A stretch of DNA of 64,000 nt, taken from the NCBI RefSeq assembly GCF_030264295.1, contig NZ_CP127173.1, positions 2,921,501-2,985,500 of the forward strand, in the 5' to 3' direction. The notes beneath the pieces were generated by a model that saw only the letters and a program-made list of their open reading frames with translations, did no database searches and was not told the DNA's origin. This DNA comes from Amycolatopsis nalaikhensis (lineage in GTDB: Bacteria > Actinomycetota > Actinomycetes > Mycobacteriales > Pseudonocardiaceae). This document shows positions 36,014 through 45,500 of the stretch, in pieces (within the stretch, counting starts at the first letter, position 1; each line of letters begins with the position of its first letter). A program made the translations under genes and the position numbers.

Positions 36014-37008
36014 GCTTGGCTGTTCCACCGCTCGGCGATGTCGCCGTAGCGCGCCAGCACGGTCGCCCGCAGCTCGGGATCGGTCCGCGGCACGGGCTCG
36101 ATGAACACCTCGGTGACGTCGTGGAACGACTCCGTCAGCTCGGCCGCGAGCCGGACGCAGGCGTGTTCGACGTCGCCCGCGCCCAGTGAGTCGTCGAAGT
36201 CCACGCGGGCGCAGACCAGTACCTGATCAGTGCCCATCAGCATGGTCTGCAGGTCGACGACGGCCTCGATCTCCGGCGCGCCGGACAGGTGGTCGCGGAC
36301 GCCGCGGACGAGCTGCGGGTCGGCCTGGCGCCCGATGAGCAGGCCGCGGTTGGTCCGGCCGAGCAGGTACGCGACGCAGGCGAGCAGCAGGCCGATGGCG
36401 ATCGACGCGACGCCGTCCCAGACCTCCGAGCCGGTGAGCTGGTGCAGCCCGATGCCGCCGAACGCGAGCAGCAGGCCCAGCAGCGCCGCGGAGTCCTCGA
36501 ACAGCACGGTCTTCGGCGTCGGGTCGTCGATGAGCCGCAGGTAGGTCCACATCGACCGGTTCTCGGCCTTCGACTCGCGGACGACCTGGCGCACGGCCTG
36601 CAGCCACGAGGTGCCTTCGAGCAGGAACGCCACGGCCAGCACGATGTAGCTGAGCAGCGACGTGCTCTGCGCTTCGCCGTGGCCGAGCACCGTCGAGACG
36701 CCTTCGTAGAGCGCGAACATCGAGCCCGACGCGAAGATCGAGACGGCGGCGAGCAAGGACCAGAAGTACCGTTCCTTGCCGTAGCCGAAGGGGTGCATGC
36801 GGTCGGCGGGCCGCGACGAGCGCTTCAGCGCCGTGAGCAGCAGGACTTCGGTGATCGTGTCGGCCACCGAGTGCGCGGCTTCGGACAGCATCGCCCCCGA
36901 GCCGCTGATGATGCCGGCGATCAGCTTCATCACCGCGATCGCCAGGTTCACCCCGCCGGCGAGCAGGACGGTCAGGGTGCTTTCGCCACCGGAGTTTTCC
37001 TCGCTCAC
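36007..37008 (-). CDS. Cation diffusion facilitator (CDF) transporter
   Basis: A 333-residue efflux transporter for divalent metals such as zinc or iron. It has about six membrane helices, the metal motif 'LSEAAHSVADT' in helix 2 (H and D), 'HPFGYGKERYFW' after it and 'FEDSAALLGLL' in helix 5, where E/D replaces the usual HxxxD, as in the SLC30A9-like branch. A cytoplasmic C-terminal domain ('PEIEAVVDLQTMLMG') follows. No metal-responsive regulator is adjacent. Confidence 0.9.
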   Translation of the reverse strand: MSEENSGGESTLTVLLAGGVNLAIAVMKLIAGIISGSGAMLSEAAHSVADTITEVLLLTALKRSSRPADRMHPFGYGKERYFWSLLAAVSIFASGSMFALYEGVSTVLGHGEAQSTSLLSYIVLAVAFLLEGTSWLQAVRQVVRESKAENRSMWTYLRLIDDPTPKTVLFEDSAALLGLLLAFGGIGLHQLTGSEVWDGVASIAIGLLLACVAYLLGRTNRGLLIGRQADPQLVRGVRDHLSGAPEIEAVVDLQTMLMGTDQVLVCARVDFDDSLGAGDVEHACVRLAAELTESFHDVTEVFIEPVPRTDPELRATVLARYGDIAERWNSQAQ

Positions 37009-37025
37009 CTTGGTGAGCGTAATGG

Positions 37026-37478
37026 TCAGAGGCGGCGCAGGCCGTGCAGCACGCGCTCCATGAGCGCGAGCGCCGGACGGCCCTCGGTGCTCACGCGGGT
37101 GTCGTGGATGGTGACCAGGCCCTGCTCGGCCATGTCGTCGAGGAGCACCCGGACGACGCCGAGCGGGACGCTGAGCGTGGCCGCGACCTCGGCTACCGAA
37201 CGCGGCTGGTGGCAGAGCGTGCGCACCGAGCGGAACTCGCCGGTGAGCCGGGCGCCGTTCCAGTGCGCGCCGGCCCGCGTCGAGACCAGCGCCTCGATCG
37301 CCAGGTGGCGCCGCGACTGCGTGCGGCCGCGGGTGAGGACGTACGGGCGCACGAGCGTCCGCTGGGCGGGCACGGGGTCGCGGTTGACGGGCGCGGGCTC
37401 GGCGAGCCGGTCTTCGATGTCGTCCGGGATGGTGCGGAGAGCGTGCCGCCCGGTCGTCGTCAGCCGGTCGTCGCCCAT
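37026..37478 (-). CDS. DUF742 protein (conservon CvnC-like), orphan
   Basis: A 150-residue protein with the DUF742 core 'RPYVLTRGRTQSRRHLAIEALVS' and 'LCHQPRSVAEVAATLSVPLGVVRVLLDDMAEQGLVTIH'. In conservons (cvnABCD) such proteins stand between a roadblock protein and a Ras-like GTPase downstream of a histidine kinase. None of those genes is here, so this is an orphan copy. ATG 37478 is preceded by GGGGGCGG. It sits 17 bp downstream of the CDF gene start on the same strand, with the CDF gene following. Confidence 0.88.
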   Translation of the reverse strand: MGDDRLTTTGRHALRTIPDDIEDRLAEPAPVNRDPVPAQRTLVRPYVLTRGRTQSRRHLAIEALVSTRAGAHWNGARLTGEFRSVRTLCHQPRSVAEVAATLSVPLGVVRVLLDDMAEQGLVTIHDTRVSTEGRPALALMERVLHGLRRL

Positions 37479-37705
37479 CCGTGCCGCCCCCGTTTCCGTG
37501 ATCGTCAAAGGTGCCCTCGCTGGCATCGGCGGCGGCGAGGAAACGTCAGGATACGCCCGTTGTCCAGAGTTCAGGAGCATGTTTGTGATTGGCTTGATGG
37601 GCCATTTCGGTGACTATCATGAACAATCTTCGGGAAAACGATTACCGTGACAAAATCCCAGCTAGTGGACCTGTGACGACTGGTAGTGAATCGGTTACCG
37701 AATAA

Positions 37706-37743
37706 GAATGGGCCCGGCCGGGAAGTCCCGGCCGGGCCCATTC
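37706..37743. terminator. Terminator downstream of etfD
   Basis: A very strong hairpin, with GAATGGGCCCGGCCGGGA against its 17-base complement and a 3-4-base loop, lying 10 bp past the etfD stop on the minus strand. It ends the etfD transcript and shields the DUF742 gene downstream. Confidence 0.85.
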
Positions 37744-37753
37744 GCGAAGTGCC

Positions 37754-39967
37754 TTACTCCTCCGAGAGCGACGGCGCCCCGAGGGGCACCGGCTTCGGCT
37801 CCGGCTTCCGCTTGACCGACTCGAGCAGCATCTGCGCGACGTCGACGATCTCGACCTTCTCGCTCGCGGTGCCGTCGCTCTGGCGCGCGGTCAGGCCGTC
37901 GTTCAGCATCACCTTGCAGAACGGGCAGCCGGTCGCGATCTTCGACGGCGCGGTGCCGAGCGCCTCGTCGACGCGCTCGACGTTGATCCGCTTGCCGATC
38001 TTCTCTTCCATCCACATCCGCGCGCCGCCGGCGCCGCAGCACATCGACTTGTCGCCGTGCCGCGGCATCTCGCGCAGCTGCGCGCCGGTCGCGCCGACCA
38101 GCTCGCGCGGCGCCTCGTACACCTTGTTGTGGCGGCCGAGGTAGCACGGGTCGTGGTAGGTGACGTCCTCCGCGACCGGCGCCACCGGCACCAGCTGCTT
38201 CTCGCGCACCAGGCGGTTCAGCAGCTGCGTGTGGTGCACGACGTCGAACTGGCCGCCCAGCTCCGGGTACTCGTTGGCGAGGGTGTTGAAGCAGTGCGCG
38301 CAGGTCACGACGACCTTGCGGGCCTTGCGCTCACGTCCCTCGAACACCGAGTTCAGCACCTCGACGTTCTGCTGGGCCAGCATCTGGAACAGGAACTCGT
38401 TGCCCGCGCGGCGAGCCGGGTCACCGGTGCAGGACTCCTCCGAGCCCAGCACGGTGTACTTGACGCCCGCCATGTGCAGCAGCTCGGCGACCGCGCGCGT
38501 CGTCTTCTTCGCGCGGTCCTCGAACGCGCCGGCGCAGCCGACCCAGAACAGGTACTCGGCGTCGCCGAGGTCCCCGTCGAACACCGGGACCTCGAAGTCC
38601 AGGTCCTCGGTCCAGGCCAGCCGGTCCTTGGCGTTCTGGCCCCACGGGTTGCCCTTGTTCTCCAGGTTCTTGAACATGCCGTTCAGCTCGCTGGGGAACG
38701 ACGACTCGATCATCACCTGGTAGCGGCGCATGTCGACGATGTGGTCGACGTGCTCGATGTCGACCGGGCACTGCTCGACGCAGGCGCCGCAGCTGGTGCA
38801 GGACCACAGGACGTCGGGATCGATGACGCCGCCGTCGTCGCCGACCAGGGCCTTCTGGGACTCGGCGATCGCGAGGACATCGATCCCGGCGTACATGTTG
38901 TCCCCGGACAAACCGACCTCGTCGCCCGCCATGTCGCGCTTGCCGCCCGCCAGCAGGTACGGCGCCTTCGCGTAGGCGTGGTCACGCAGCTGCGTGATGA
39001 CCAGCTTCGGCGACAGCGGCTTGCCCGTGTTCCACGCGGGGCACTGCTCCTGGCAGCGGCCGCACTCGGTGCACGTCGAGAAGTCCAGCCAGCCCTTCCA
39101 GCTGAAGTCCTCGATCTTGCCGACGCCGAAGGTGTCCTCGTCCGGGTCGGCTTCTTCGAGGTCGAGGACCTTGCCGCCGCTCATCATCGGCTTGAGTGCG
39201 CCGAGGGCGACGCCGCCGTCGGCCTCGCGCTTGAAGTAGATGTTGAAGAACGCGCTGAACCGGTGCCACGCAATGCCCATGGTCATCGTGCGGGCGACGA
39301 CGATCAGCCACACCGTGGCGCTCATCAGCTTGACGAACGCGAACACCGTCACCAGGTTCGGGCTGGCCGGGAGCAGTTCGCCGAGCGGGTTGGAGACGAA
39401 GGCGGCCCAGGTCGGCGTCTCGTGCGCGCCGAGCGCGGCCTTCGCGGCGCGGACGCCGATGATGCCGATGCCCTCGATGAGCACGACGGCCTCGATGAAG
39501 TACGCCCACTTGAAGTTCGAGCCCTGGAAGCGGCTCTGGCGGTCGGCGCGACGCGGGTGGTTGCGCTGGCGGATCGCCATCAGCACCAGGATGCCGACGA
39601 TCGTGCCGAGCCCGAGCAGCTCCATGAGCAGCTGGAACGGCGGGAAGTCGTCGAGGATCGGCCAGCCCCACGTCGGGACGAAGACCTCGCCGTAGGCCTC
39701 GAACAGGGCGAGCGAGCCGAGCAGGAAGCCCCACATCACCAGCCAGTGCGCGGGCCCGACGCTGCGCTTGCGGTTCATCCGCGTGTGCGCGGCGAACTCC
39801 TTGATCAGCGTCTTCATGCGGGGCATGAACGGGCCGTTGCGCGTCGAGTCGGGCTGCCCGAGACGGATGACGCGCACGAAACGCGCGATCGTCGCGGCGA
39901 ACATCCCCCAGGCGACGACGCCGAGGACGACGGCGATGCCGCCCAGCGTCAGTTGTAGAGCGCCCAT
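37754..39967 (-). CDS. etfD: EtfD-type membrane iron-sulfur oxidoreductase (ETF:quinone type)
   Basis: A 737-residue membrane Fe-S protein. The N-terminal part (1-260) has five or six hydrophobic segments of the nitrate reductase gamma/HdrE type with histidines for haem. Two 4Fe-4S motifs follow: CTECGRCQEQCP (about 298-309) and CTSCGACVEQCP (about 390). Two CCG domains with 'CTGDPARRAGNEFLFQ' and 'MCCGAGGARMWMEE' end the protein. The set-up matches mycobacterial Rv0338c, called EtfD, which passes electrons from EtfBA to menaquinone in beta-oxidation. It is divergent from a TetR gene, and a TTACYNNNNRGTAA box in the gap is shared with fadE5. Confidence 0.85.
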   Translation of the reverse strand: MGALQLTLGGIAVVLGVVAWGMFAATIARFVRVIRLGQPDSTRNGPFMPRMKTLIKEFAAHTRMNRKRSVGPAHWLVMWGFLLGSLALFEAYGEVFVPTWGWPILDDFPPFQLLMELLGLGTIVGILVLMAIRQRNHPRRADRQSRFQGSNFKWAYFIEAVVLIEGIGIIGVRAAKAALGAHETPTWAAFVSNPLGELLPASPNLVTVFAFVKLMSATVWLIVVARTMTMGIAWHRFSAFFNIYFKREADGGVALGALKPMMSGGKVLDLEEADPDEDTFGVGKIEDFSWKGWLDFSTCTECGRCQEQCPAWNTGKPLSPKLVITQLRDHAYAKAPYLLAGGKRDMAGDEVGLSGDNMYAGIDVLAIAESQKALVGDDGGVIDPDVLWSCTSCGACVEQCPVDIEHVDHIVDMRRYQVMIESSFPSELNGMFKNLENKGNPWGQNAKDRLAWTEDLDFEVPVFDGDLGDAEYLFWVGCAGAFEDRAKKTTRAVAELLHMAGVKYTVLGSEESCTGDPARRAGNEFLFQMLAQQNVEVLNSVFEGRERKARKVVVTCAHCFNTLANEYPELGGQFDVVHHTQLLNRLVREKQLVPVAPVAEDVTYHDPCYLGRHNKVYEAPRELVGATGAQLREMPRHGDKSMCCGAGGARMWMEEKIGKRINVERVDEALGTAPSKIATGCPFCKVMLNDGLTARQSDGTASEKVEIVDVAQMLLESVKRKPEPKPVPLGAPSLSEE

Positions 39968-40024
39968 CGTTCGGGTGCCTTTCGTCCGGATGATTCGTGG
40001 TGGTAGCCGGCAGACTAATGCTTC

Positions 40025-40038
40025 TTACTGATGAGTAA
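40025..40038. promoter_or_regulatory. TTACYNNNNRGTAA operator-like box 4, between etfD and the TetR gene
   Basis: TTACTGATGAGTAA, 58 bp upstream of etfD and 83 bp upstream of the TetR start, in the divergent gap (39968-40120). It is the best placed copy to show which regulator owns the motif: the adjacent TetR protein. Confidence 0.65.
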
Positions 40039-40120
40039 CCCGTTGAGTGGCCTTAAGTCCCACCGATGTGGTGTACGTCGCTCTTTGTTTCGGGACGATC
40101 GTTCAGGTAGTTTTCACCCT

Positions 40121-40684
40121 ATGGTGAAGCTCCAAGTCGACGGCCGGAAGGCGCGCGGCGAGAAGCGGCGCACCGAACTCATCGAGGCCACGCTGCGGAT
40201 CATCGAGCGCGACGGCGTCGCGGGTGTGACGCACCGGACCGTCGCGGCCGAGGCGGGCGTTCCGACGACGTCCACGACCTATCACTTCTCGTCACTGGAC
40301 GACCTGCTGGTCGCGACGCTCATCTCGTGCGCCCGCGACATGGCCACCGAGGTCTACTGGATGATCGACCGGGCCCGTTCGCGCGGCTCACGCGGCGCCG
40401 AAGAGGTCGCGGCCCTGCTCGCCGAGGCGCTCGGGCCGCGTCGCGGCCGCACGATGGCCGAGTACGAGCTGTACCTCCTGGCGGCGCGCAAGCCCGAGCT
40501 GCGCCCGGCCGCGCGGCGCTGGCTCGACGTCCTGACGTCGATGGTCCGCCACGACGACGAAGTGGCGTTCCGGGTCTTCCTCGCGGGCATCGACGGGCTG
40601 CTCATCCAGGGCCTGATCGACGACGAGCCGCCGTCGGCGGAAGAGCTGCGTCCCGTCGTGGACTACCTGCTGAAACCGCGTTGA
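40121..40684 (+). CDS. TetR-family regulator
   Basis: A 187-residue repressor. The HTH is 'RTELIEATLRIIERDGVAGVTHRTVAAEAGVPTTSTTYHFSSLDDLLVATL' (about 17-67). The C-terminal ligand domain is short and helical, with 'YELYLLAARKPELRPAARRWLDVL'. ATG 40121 or GTG 40124 is the likely start; no ribosome site is seen, so it may be leaderless. It is the candidate reader of the shared palindrome at fadE5, the hydrolase gene and its own promoter. Confidence 0.9.
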   Translation: MVKLQVDGRKARGEKRRTELIEATLRIIERDGVAGVTHRTVAAEAGVPTTSTTYHFSSLDDLLVATLISCARDMATEVYWMIDRARSRGSRGAEEVAALLAEALGPRRGRTMAEYELYLLAARKPELRPAARRWLDVLTSMVRHDDEVAFRVFLAGIDGLLIQGLIDDEPPSAEELRPVVDYLLKPR

Positions 40685-40705
40685 CGCCGGGCTTAGTTTC
40701 GGATC

Positions 40706-41140
40706 ATGCGGACTTTCGGTGAGTACGAGCTGGACGACGACCGGACGCGGCTGGACCTCGACGTGGTGTGGAAGTTCCTCTCCACCGAGGCCTACTGGGG
40801 CCGCTGGCGCACGCGCGAGCAGGTCGAAGCCGCGGTCGACGGCTCGTGGCGGGTCGTCGGCGCCTACCGCGGCGGCGAGCAGGTCGGCTTCGCGCGGGCC
40901 TTCTCGGACGGCGTCGGGTCCGCGTACCTGGCCGACGTCTTCGTCGTCGACTCCGCCCGCGGCACCGGCCTCGGCAAGGAGCTCGTGCGGGAGATGATCG
41001 ACAACGGGCCCGGCGCGGGCTTCCGCTGGATGCTGCACACCGCCGACGCGCACGGGCTCTACCGGCAGTTCGGCTTCGGCGAGCACACCAAGGGCCGCTA
41101 CCTCGAGCGCGAAGGCGTCAACAAGGAGTCCTTGCGCTGA
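40706..41140 (+). CDS. GNAT-family N-acetyltransferase
   Basis: A 144-residue acetyltransferase with 'AYLADVFVVDSARGTGLGKELVREMID' (acetyl-CoA loop RGTGLG) and 'HTADAHGLYRQFGFGEH'. This YhhY/aac-like short form acts on unknown acceptors. It follows the TetR gene by 21 bp, so they may be one transcript. Its last 43 bp overlap the convergent NCS1 permease gene. Confidence 0.87.
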   Translation: MRTFGEYELDDDRTRLDLDVVWKFLSTEAYWGRWRTREQVEAAVDGSWRVVGAYRGGEQVGFARAFSDGVGSAYLADVFVVDSARGTGLGKELVREMIDNGPGAGFRWMLHTADAHGLYRQFGFGEHTKGRYLEREGVNKESLR

Positions 41141-42477
41141 GTCAGCTTGTAGTAGATCGCGCCCGGCACGGCGAGGCCGATCAGCCACGAGACGTCGGCG
41201 CCGCCCAGTAGCGGCGCCATCGGGCCGACGAAGATGCCTTCGACGTTCGAAAACGGGATCTGCACGGCGATCCCGACGAAGTACGCGATGAGCGCCGGCG
41301 CGGCCCAGCGCCCGTAGCGGCCGTTCGGGTCGTACATCGCTTCGAGGTCGTAAGACTCCTTGCGCACCAGGTAGAAGTCGACGAGGTTGATCGAGCTCCA
41401 CGGCGTCAGGAAGTACAGCAGGAAGTCCAGGAACAGGATGAAGTTCCCGAGGAACTCCCCGCGCCCGAGCACCGCGATCACCCCGCCGAGCACGCCGACG
41501 ACGGCGATGTACCCGACGCGCGCGCCCTGCGAGAGCGCGGCTTTGCGGCTGAACGCGGTGAGTGCGGTCGCGACCGTCATGTAGCCGCCGTAGATGTTCA
41601 GCACGTTCACGGTGAACTTGCCGAGCGCGATGGCGAACAGCAGCGGGATGAGCAGTGCCTCGCCGCCGAGCCCGACGACGTACGCGACTTCGTGGCCCTT
41701 GAACGCCTTCCCGGCGACGGCGTACGCGAGCGCGCCGAACGACATCGCCCAGGTCGCGCCGAGGACCGTGCCGCCGTAGGTCCACCAGAACGTCGCCCGC
41801 ACCGACGTCGTCGAGGGCAGGTAGCGCGAGGTGTCGGCGACGTACGGGCCGAAGGTGAGCTGCCACGACGCCGTCAGCGAGAGGGCCAGGAGGAACTTCG
41901 GGAAGTCGAGCGACGGCGCCTGGAGCACTGCCCCGAGGTCGTGCCCGCCGACCAGGCGGACCGTCAGGTAGACGAAGACGACCACGCTGAGCGCCGACGC
42001 GATCCACCCGAACCGGTGGATCAGCCGGTAGCCGACGATGGCGATCAGCGCGGAAAGGGCGGCGTACACGCAGATCGCGGCGTCGGTCGGCAGCCCGGTG
42101 ATCTCCGCGACGGCCTGTCCGCCCAGGACGTTGCCGCTGGCGAAGTACCCGAGGTACATCACGACGACGAGGACGAGCGGCAGGATCGCGCCGTAGACGC
42201 CGAACTGCGCGCGCGACTGGATCATCTGCGGGATGCCGAGCTTCGGCCCCTGCGCGGCGTGCAGCGCCATCGGGACCCCGCCGAGGACGTTCCCGCCCAG
42301 CACCGCGACCAGCGCCCACAGCGGGTGGACGCCGACGAGCACGGTCAGCGCGCCGGTGACCGCCGACGTGATCTGCATGTTCGCCGCGAACCAGAGCGTG
42401 AAGAGGCTGCGCGGGTGGCCGTGCCGTTCGGCTTCCGGGACCGGGTCGATGGACCTGCGTTCGAGGGCTGCCGCCAC
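41098..42477 (-). CDS. NCS1-family nucleobase permease (CodB-like)
   Basis: A 459-residue, 12-helix permease for purines, pyrimidines or related compounds. Its N-terminus 'HPRSLFTLWFAANMQITSAVTGAL' and 'NVLGGVPMALHAAQGPKLGIPQMIQSRAQFGVYGAILPL' are NCS1 hallmarks, and 'FLTPWSSINLVDFYLVRK' is the late conserved block. The GTG at 42477 follows GGAGG. No nucleobase deaminase is adjacent. Confidence 0.92.
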   Translation of the reverse strand: MAAALERRSIDPVPEAERHGHPRSLFTLWFAANMQITSAVTGALTVLVGVHPLWALVAVLGGNVLGGVPMALHAAQGPKLGIPQMIQSRAQFGVYGAILPLVLVVVMYLGYFASGNVLGGQAVAEITGLPTDAAICVYAALSALIAIVGYRLIHRFGWIASALSVVVFVYLTVRLVGGHDLGAVLQAPSLDFPKFLLALSLTASWQLTFGPYVADTSRYLPSTTSVRATFWWTYGGTVLGATWAMSFGALAYAVAGKAFKGHEVAYVVGLGGEALLIPLLFAIALGKFTVNVLNIYGGYMTVATALTAFSRKAALSQGARVGYIAVVGVLGGVIAVLGRGEFLGNFILFLDFLLYFLTPWSSINLVDFYLVRKESYDLEAMYDPNGRYGRWAAPALIAYFVGIAVQIPFSNVEGIFVGPMAPLLGGADVSWLIGLAVPGAIYYKLTQRKDSLLTPSRSR

Positions 42478-42551
42478 GGGACCTCCAGAAATCGTGCGTT
42501 GGAGGTATTAACCGCGTCTTCGACGCCGTGGCCTAGACCCGTGATCGCGAT

Positions 42552-45500
42552 TCAGTCTGGTATTCCAGACGCCAGCCGTCCCGCCGCCCGCTCGATGGCC
42601 GACTCGACCGCTCCCACCCGGTCGGCCAGCAGCCCCACGGCACCGACCGCACGGCTCATCGGGTCCTCGTCGTCCCCGCCGAGGGCCTGGGCTCGCAGGA
42701 ACGCGGCTTTCACCTCGGACCACCGCCGCGCCTGCTCCGGCGACAGCCGTCCCCGCAGCTCGGCCAGCTTCAGCAGGTTCGCTTCCGCGCCCGAGGTCAG
42801 CGTCTGCGCCTCACCGGCGTAGTGGTCGTCGACCAGGGCTTCGAGCTCCGCGTCGTTCATCGCGGGCACGATCCGCTCGGCGAGCTTGGTCATGTTCCGG
42901 TACGAACCCTGCAGCTGGAACGGCGGTTCGGTGCGGGAAGCGTCCGCCTGCGCCGCCGAAGCGATGTACGCCTGGTTGTTGGCCAGCACGATCCGCTGCA
43001 GCCGCAGGAGCTTCCGGAGCACGGACAGGACCTGCTCCAGCTCGATCGCCGAATAGGCGTGCCCCAGCTGGTCGGCGCGCACCGAACCGTCCCCGCCCGC
43101 CATCCGGACCAGCGCGTCCACATCGGACCGCTCGCGCGCGGCGAGCGGTGCCAGCACGGGGTTCGCGGTCAGCGCGTTCTCGATGTAGCTCAGTGCGAAC
43201 AGCTCTTCCTTGCCGGACAGCACGTCCCCGAGGTTCCACACGTCCGCGCGGTTGGCGAGCATGTCCGGGATGCGGAACCGCTTGCCCTGCTCGGTGTACG
43301 GGTTCCCGGCCATGCACACCGCGAACCGCTTGCCGCGCAGGTCGTAGGTCCGCGTCCGGCCCTCCCACACGCCTTCCATCCGCCGCTGCGCGTCGCACAG
43401 CGAGATGAACTTCTGCAGCAGCTCCGGCGACGTGTGCTGGATGTCGTCGAGGTACAGCAGCACGTTGTTGCCCTGCTCCAGCGCGAACGAGATCTTCTCG
43501 ACCTCCTGGCGCGCGGTCGCGTCCGGTGCGTCGGCCGGGTCCACCGACGTGACGCCGTGACCGAGCGCCGGCCCGTTGACCTTCACGAAGACCAGCCCGA
43601 GGCGGCTGGCGACGTACTCCATGAGCGTCGTCTTGCCGTAGCCCGGCGGCGAGATGAGCAGCAGCAGGCCGGACTGGTCGGTGCGCTTGGCGTCCCCGGT
43701 CGCGCCGAGCTGCTTGGCCAGGTTGTCGCCGATCAGCGGCAGGTACACCTCGTCCAGCAGGCGGTTGCGCACGAACGCGCTCATCACCTTCGGCCGGTAC
43801 TCCGCCAGCCGCAGCCGTTCACGTTCGGCGGCCACGAGCGCGTTGCGCTGCCGCTGGTAGGCGCGGAACCCCGGCACGCGGTCCCGGCGGAAGCGGTGGG
43901 TCCGGGCCAGCGTCTCGTCGAGCCGCAGCGTCAGCGCCCGGCCGGTGATCCGCGGGTGCGCGCCGAGCAGGCCGTCCACCGTGGCCACCAGCGTCGCCGA
44001 CGAGTCGTGGCGCGGGAGATCGCACAGCTCGATCGCGACGGCTTCCGGGAGGTCGTCGGCGGGCAGGCCGCTTGCCTCGGCGAACGACCGCAGCCAGGCC
44101 TCCACGAGCTGGTGGCGGTCCGCGAGGTCGTCGAGGGCACCCAGGTCCTCGGTGAAGCTGCGCCGGTCGAGCCGGAACTTGTCGAGCACGGCCCGCGCGC
44201 CGGCACTCGCGACGAAGCCGGCCGGGGCCACAGCCAGCTCTTCGACCAGGTACTCCCCGGCGAACTCGGTTTCGAGCGCCAGCCCAGCGGTGTCGAAGAA
44301 CGCCCGCATGGCGTCCGTCAGCTCACGCGCCAGCTCGGCCATCGCCGGCGGGGGACCGAACGCGTCCCGGACCCGCGCGAGCGACGCGGCCCGCGTCGTC
44401 CAGACGGCCTTCTCCCGCTCGCCGGCGCCGTAGGCCCAGAACACCTGGGCGGCCGCCCGCGCCGCGGACGGGAACCGCAGCAGCCCGGCCGCGGACCGCA
44501 GGCGCAGCAGGGCCGCCAGGATCGCGGCCGCGTCGTGGTCGTGCACGCCGCGCGCATACCCCTCGTCGTACCGGCCCGCGGCGGTCTCGCGCACGACGTC
44601 GAGCAGGTCGGCTTCGACCAGCTCCGCGGCCGGCCGTTCGGCGAGGATCGACGTCGCCAGGTACTCGGCCCGGTACACCTCCGGCGACTCCGACACGAGC
44701 AGCTGGTCCCAGTACGGCCGCGTCGCCTCGAACGCCTCGTCGCGCACCGGCGCCCGGTAGTCGGTGCCGGTGATCGCGAACTGCATCGAGCCGTCGTGCG
44801 GTACGAGCGTCAGGTCGATGTCCTGCGTGTTGACGGCGAAGGTGTGGCGGCCGAGGCGGATCGTCTCGCCGCCTTCGCCGTAGAGGTCCAGCCGGTCGCG
44901 CAGGGCCCGGCCGGCCTCCTGGCGAGCGGCCTTCACCCGGCCTTCGAGCTCTTCGGCGCGGACCTGGTCGCCCAGTTCCCGCAGCTCCTCGACGACATTG
45001 CGCAGCTTCGCGACCATCGGATCGGCCGCGAAGTAGGTGTTGATCTCGTCGACGGACGCGAGCGAGCCGACCCGGCGCGTCACGCTGCCGAGGATCCGCT
45101 CGGCCGAGCCCGCCAGCCGGTCCGCCCGGCGCGCCCGCTCGTCGAGCAACGCCTGCTTGCGGGAGGAGAAGGCCTCGTAGACGTCGGTGCGCTTCTCCCC
45201 GAGCGCGGTCAGGAAGTCGTCGAACTCCCCGAACCGCGACTCGAGGTTCTCCAGCTGCAGCAGCAGCCGGCCCAGCTGCTCGTCACAGCGCTCCGGGGTG
45301 TCCGCGACCGCGAGCCCGCCCGTCACGGCCTGGGCGAGCAGCGCGAACTCGGCGGCGAACTCGGCCCGGCCCTCGGCTTCGAGCAGCTCCCGGCGGCGCG
45401 CGTCGAGCGTGGCCCTGGCGCGGTTGACCGCGCCGGTCACCTCGCCGACGCGCTCGAGGATCTTGGTGCGCACCACGGCGTCGGCGATGTCGAGCCCGCC

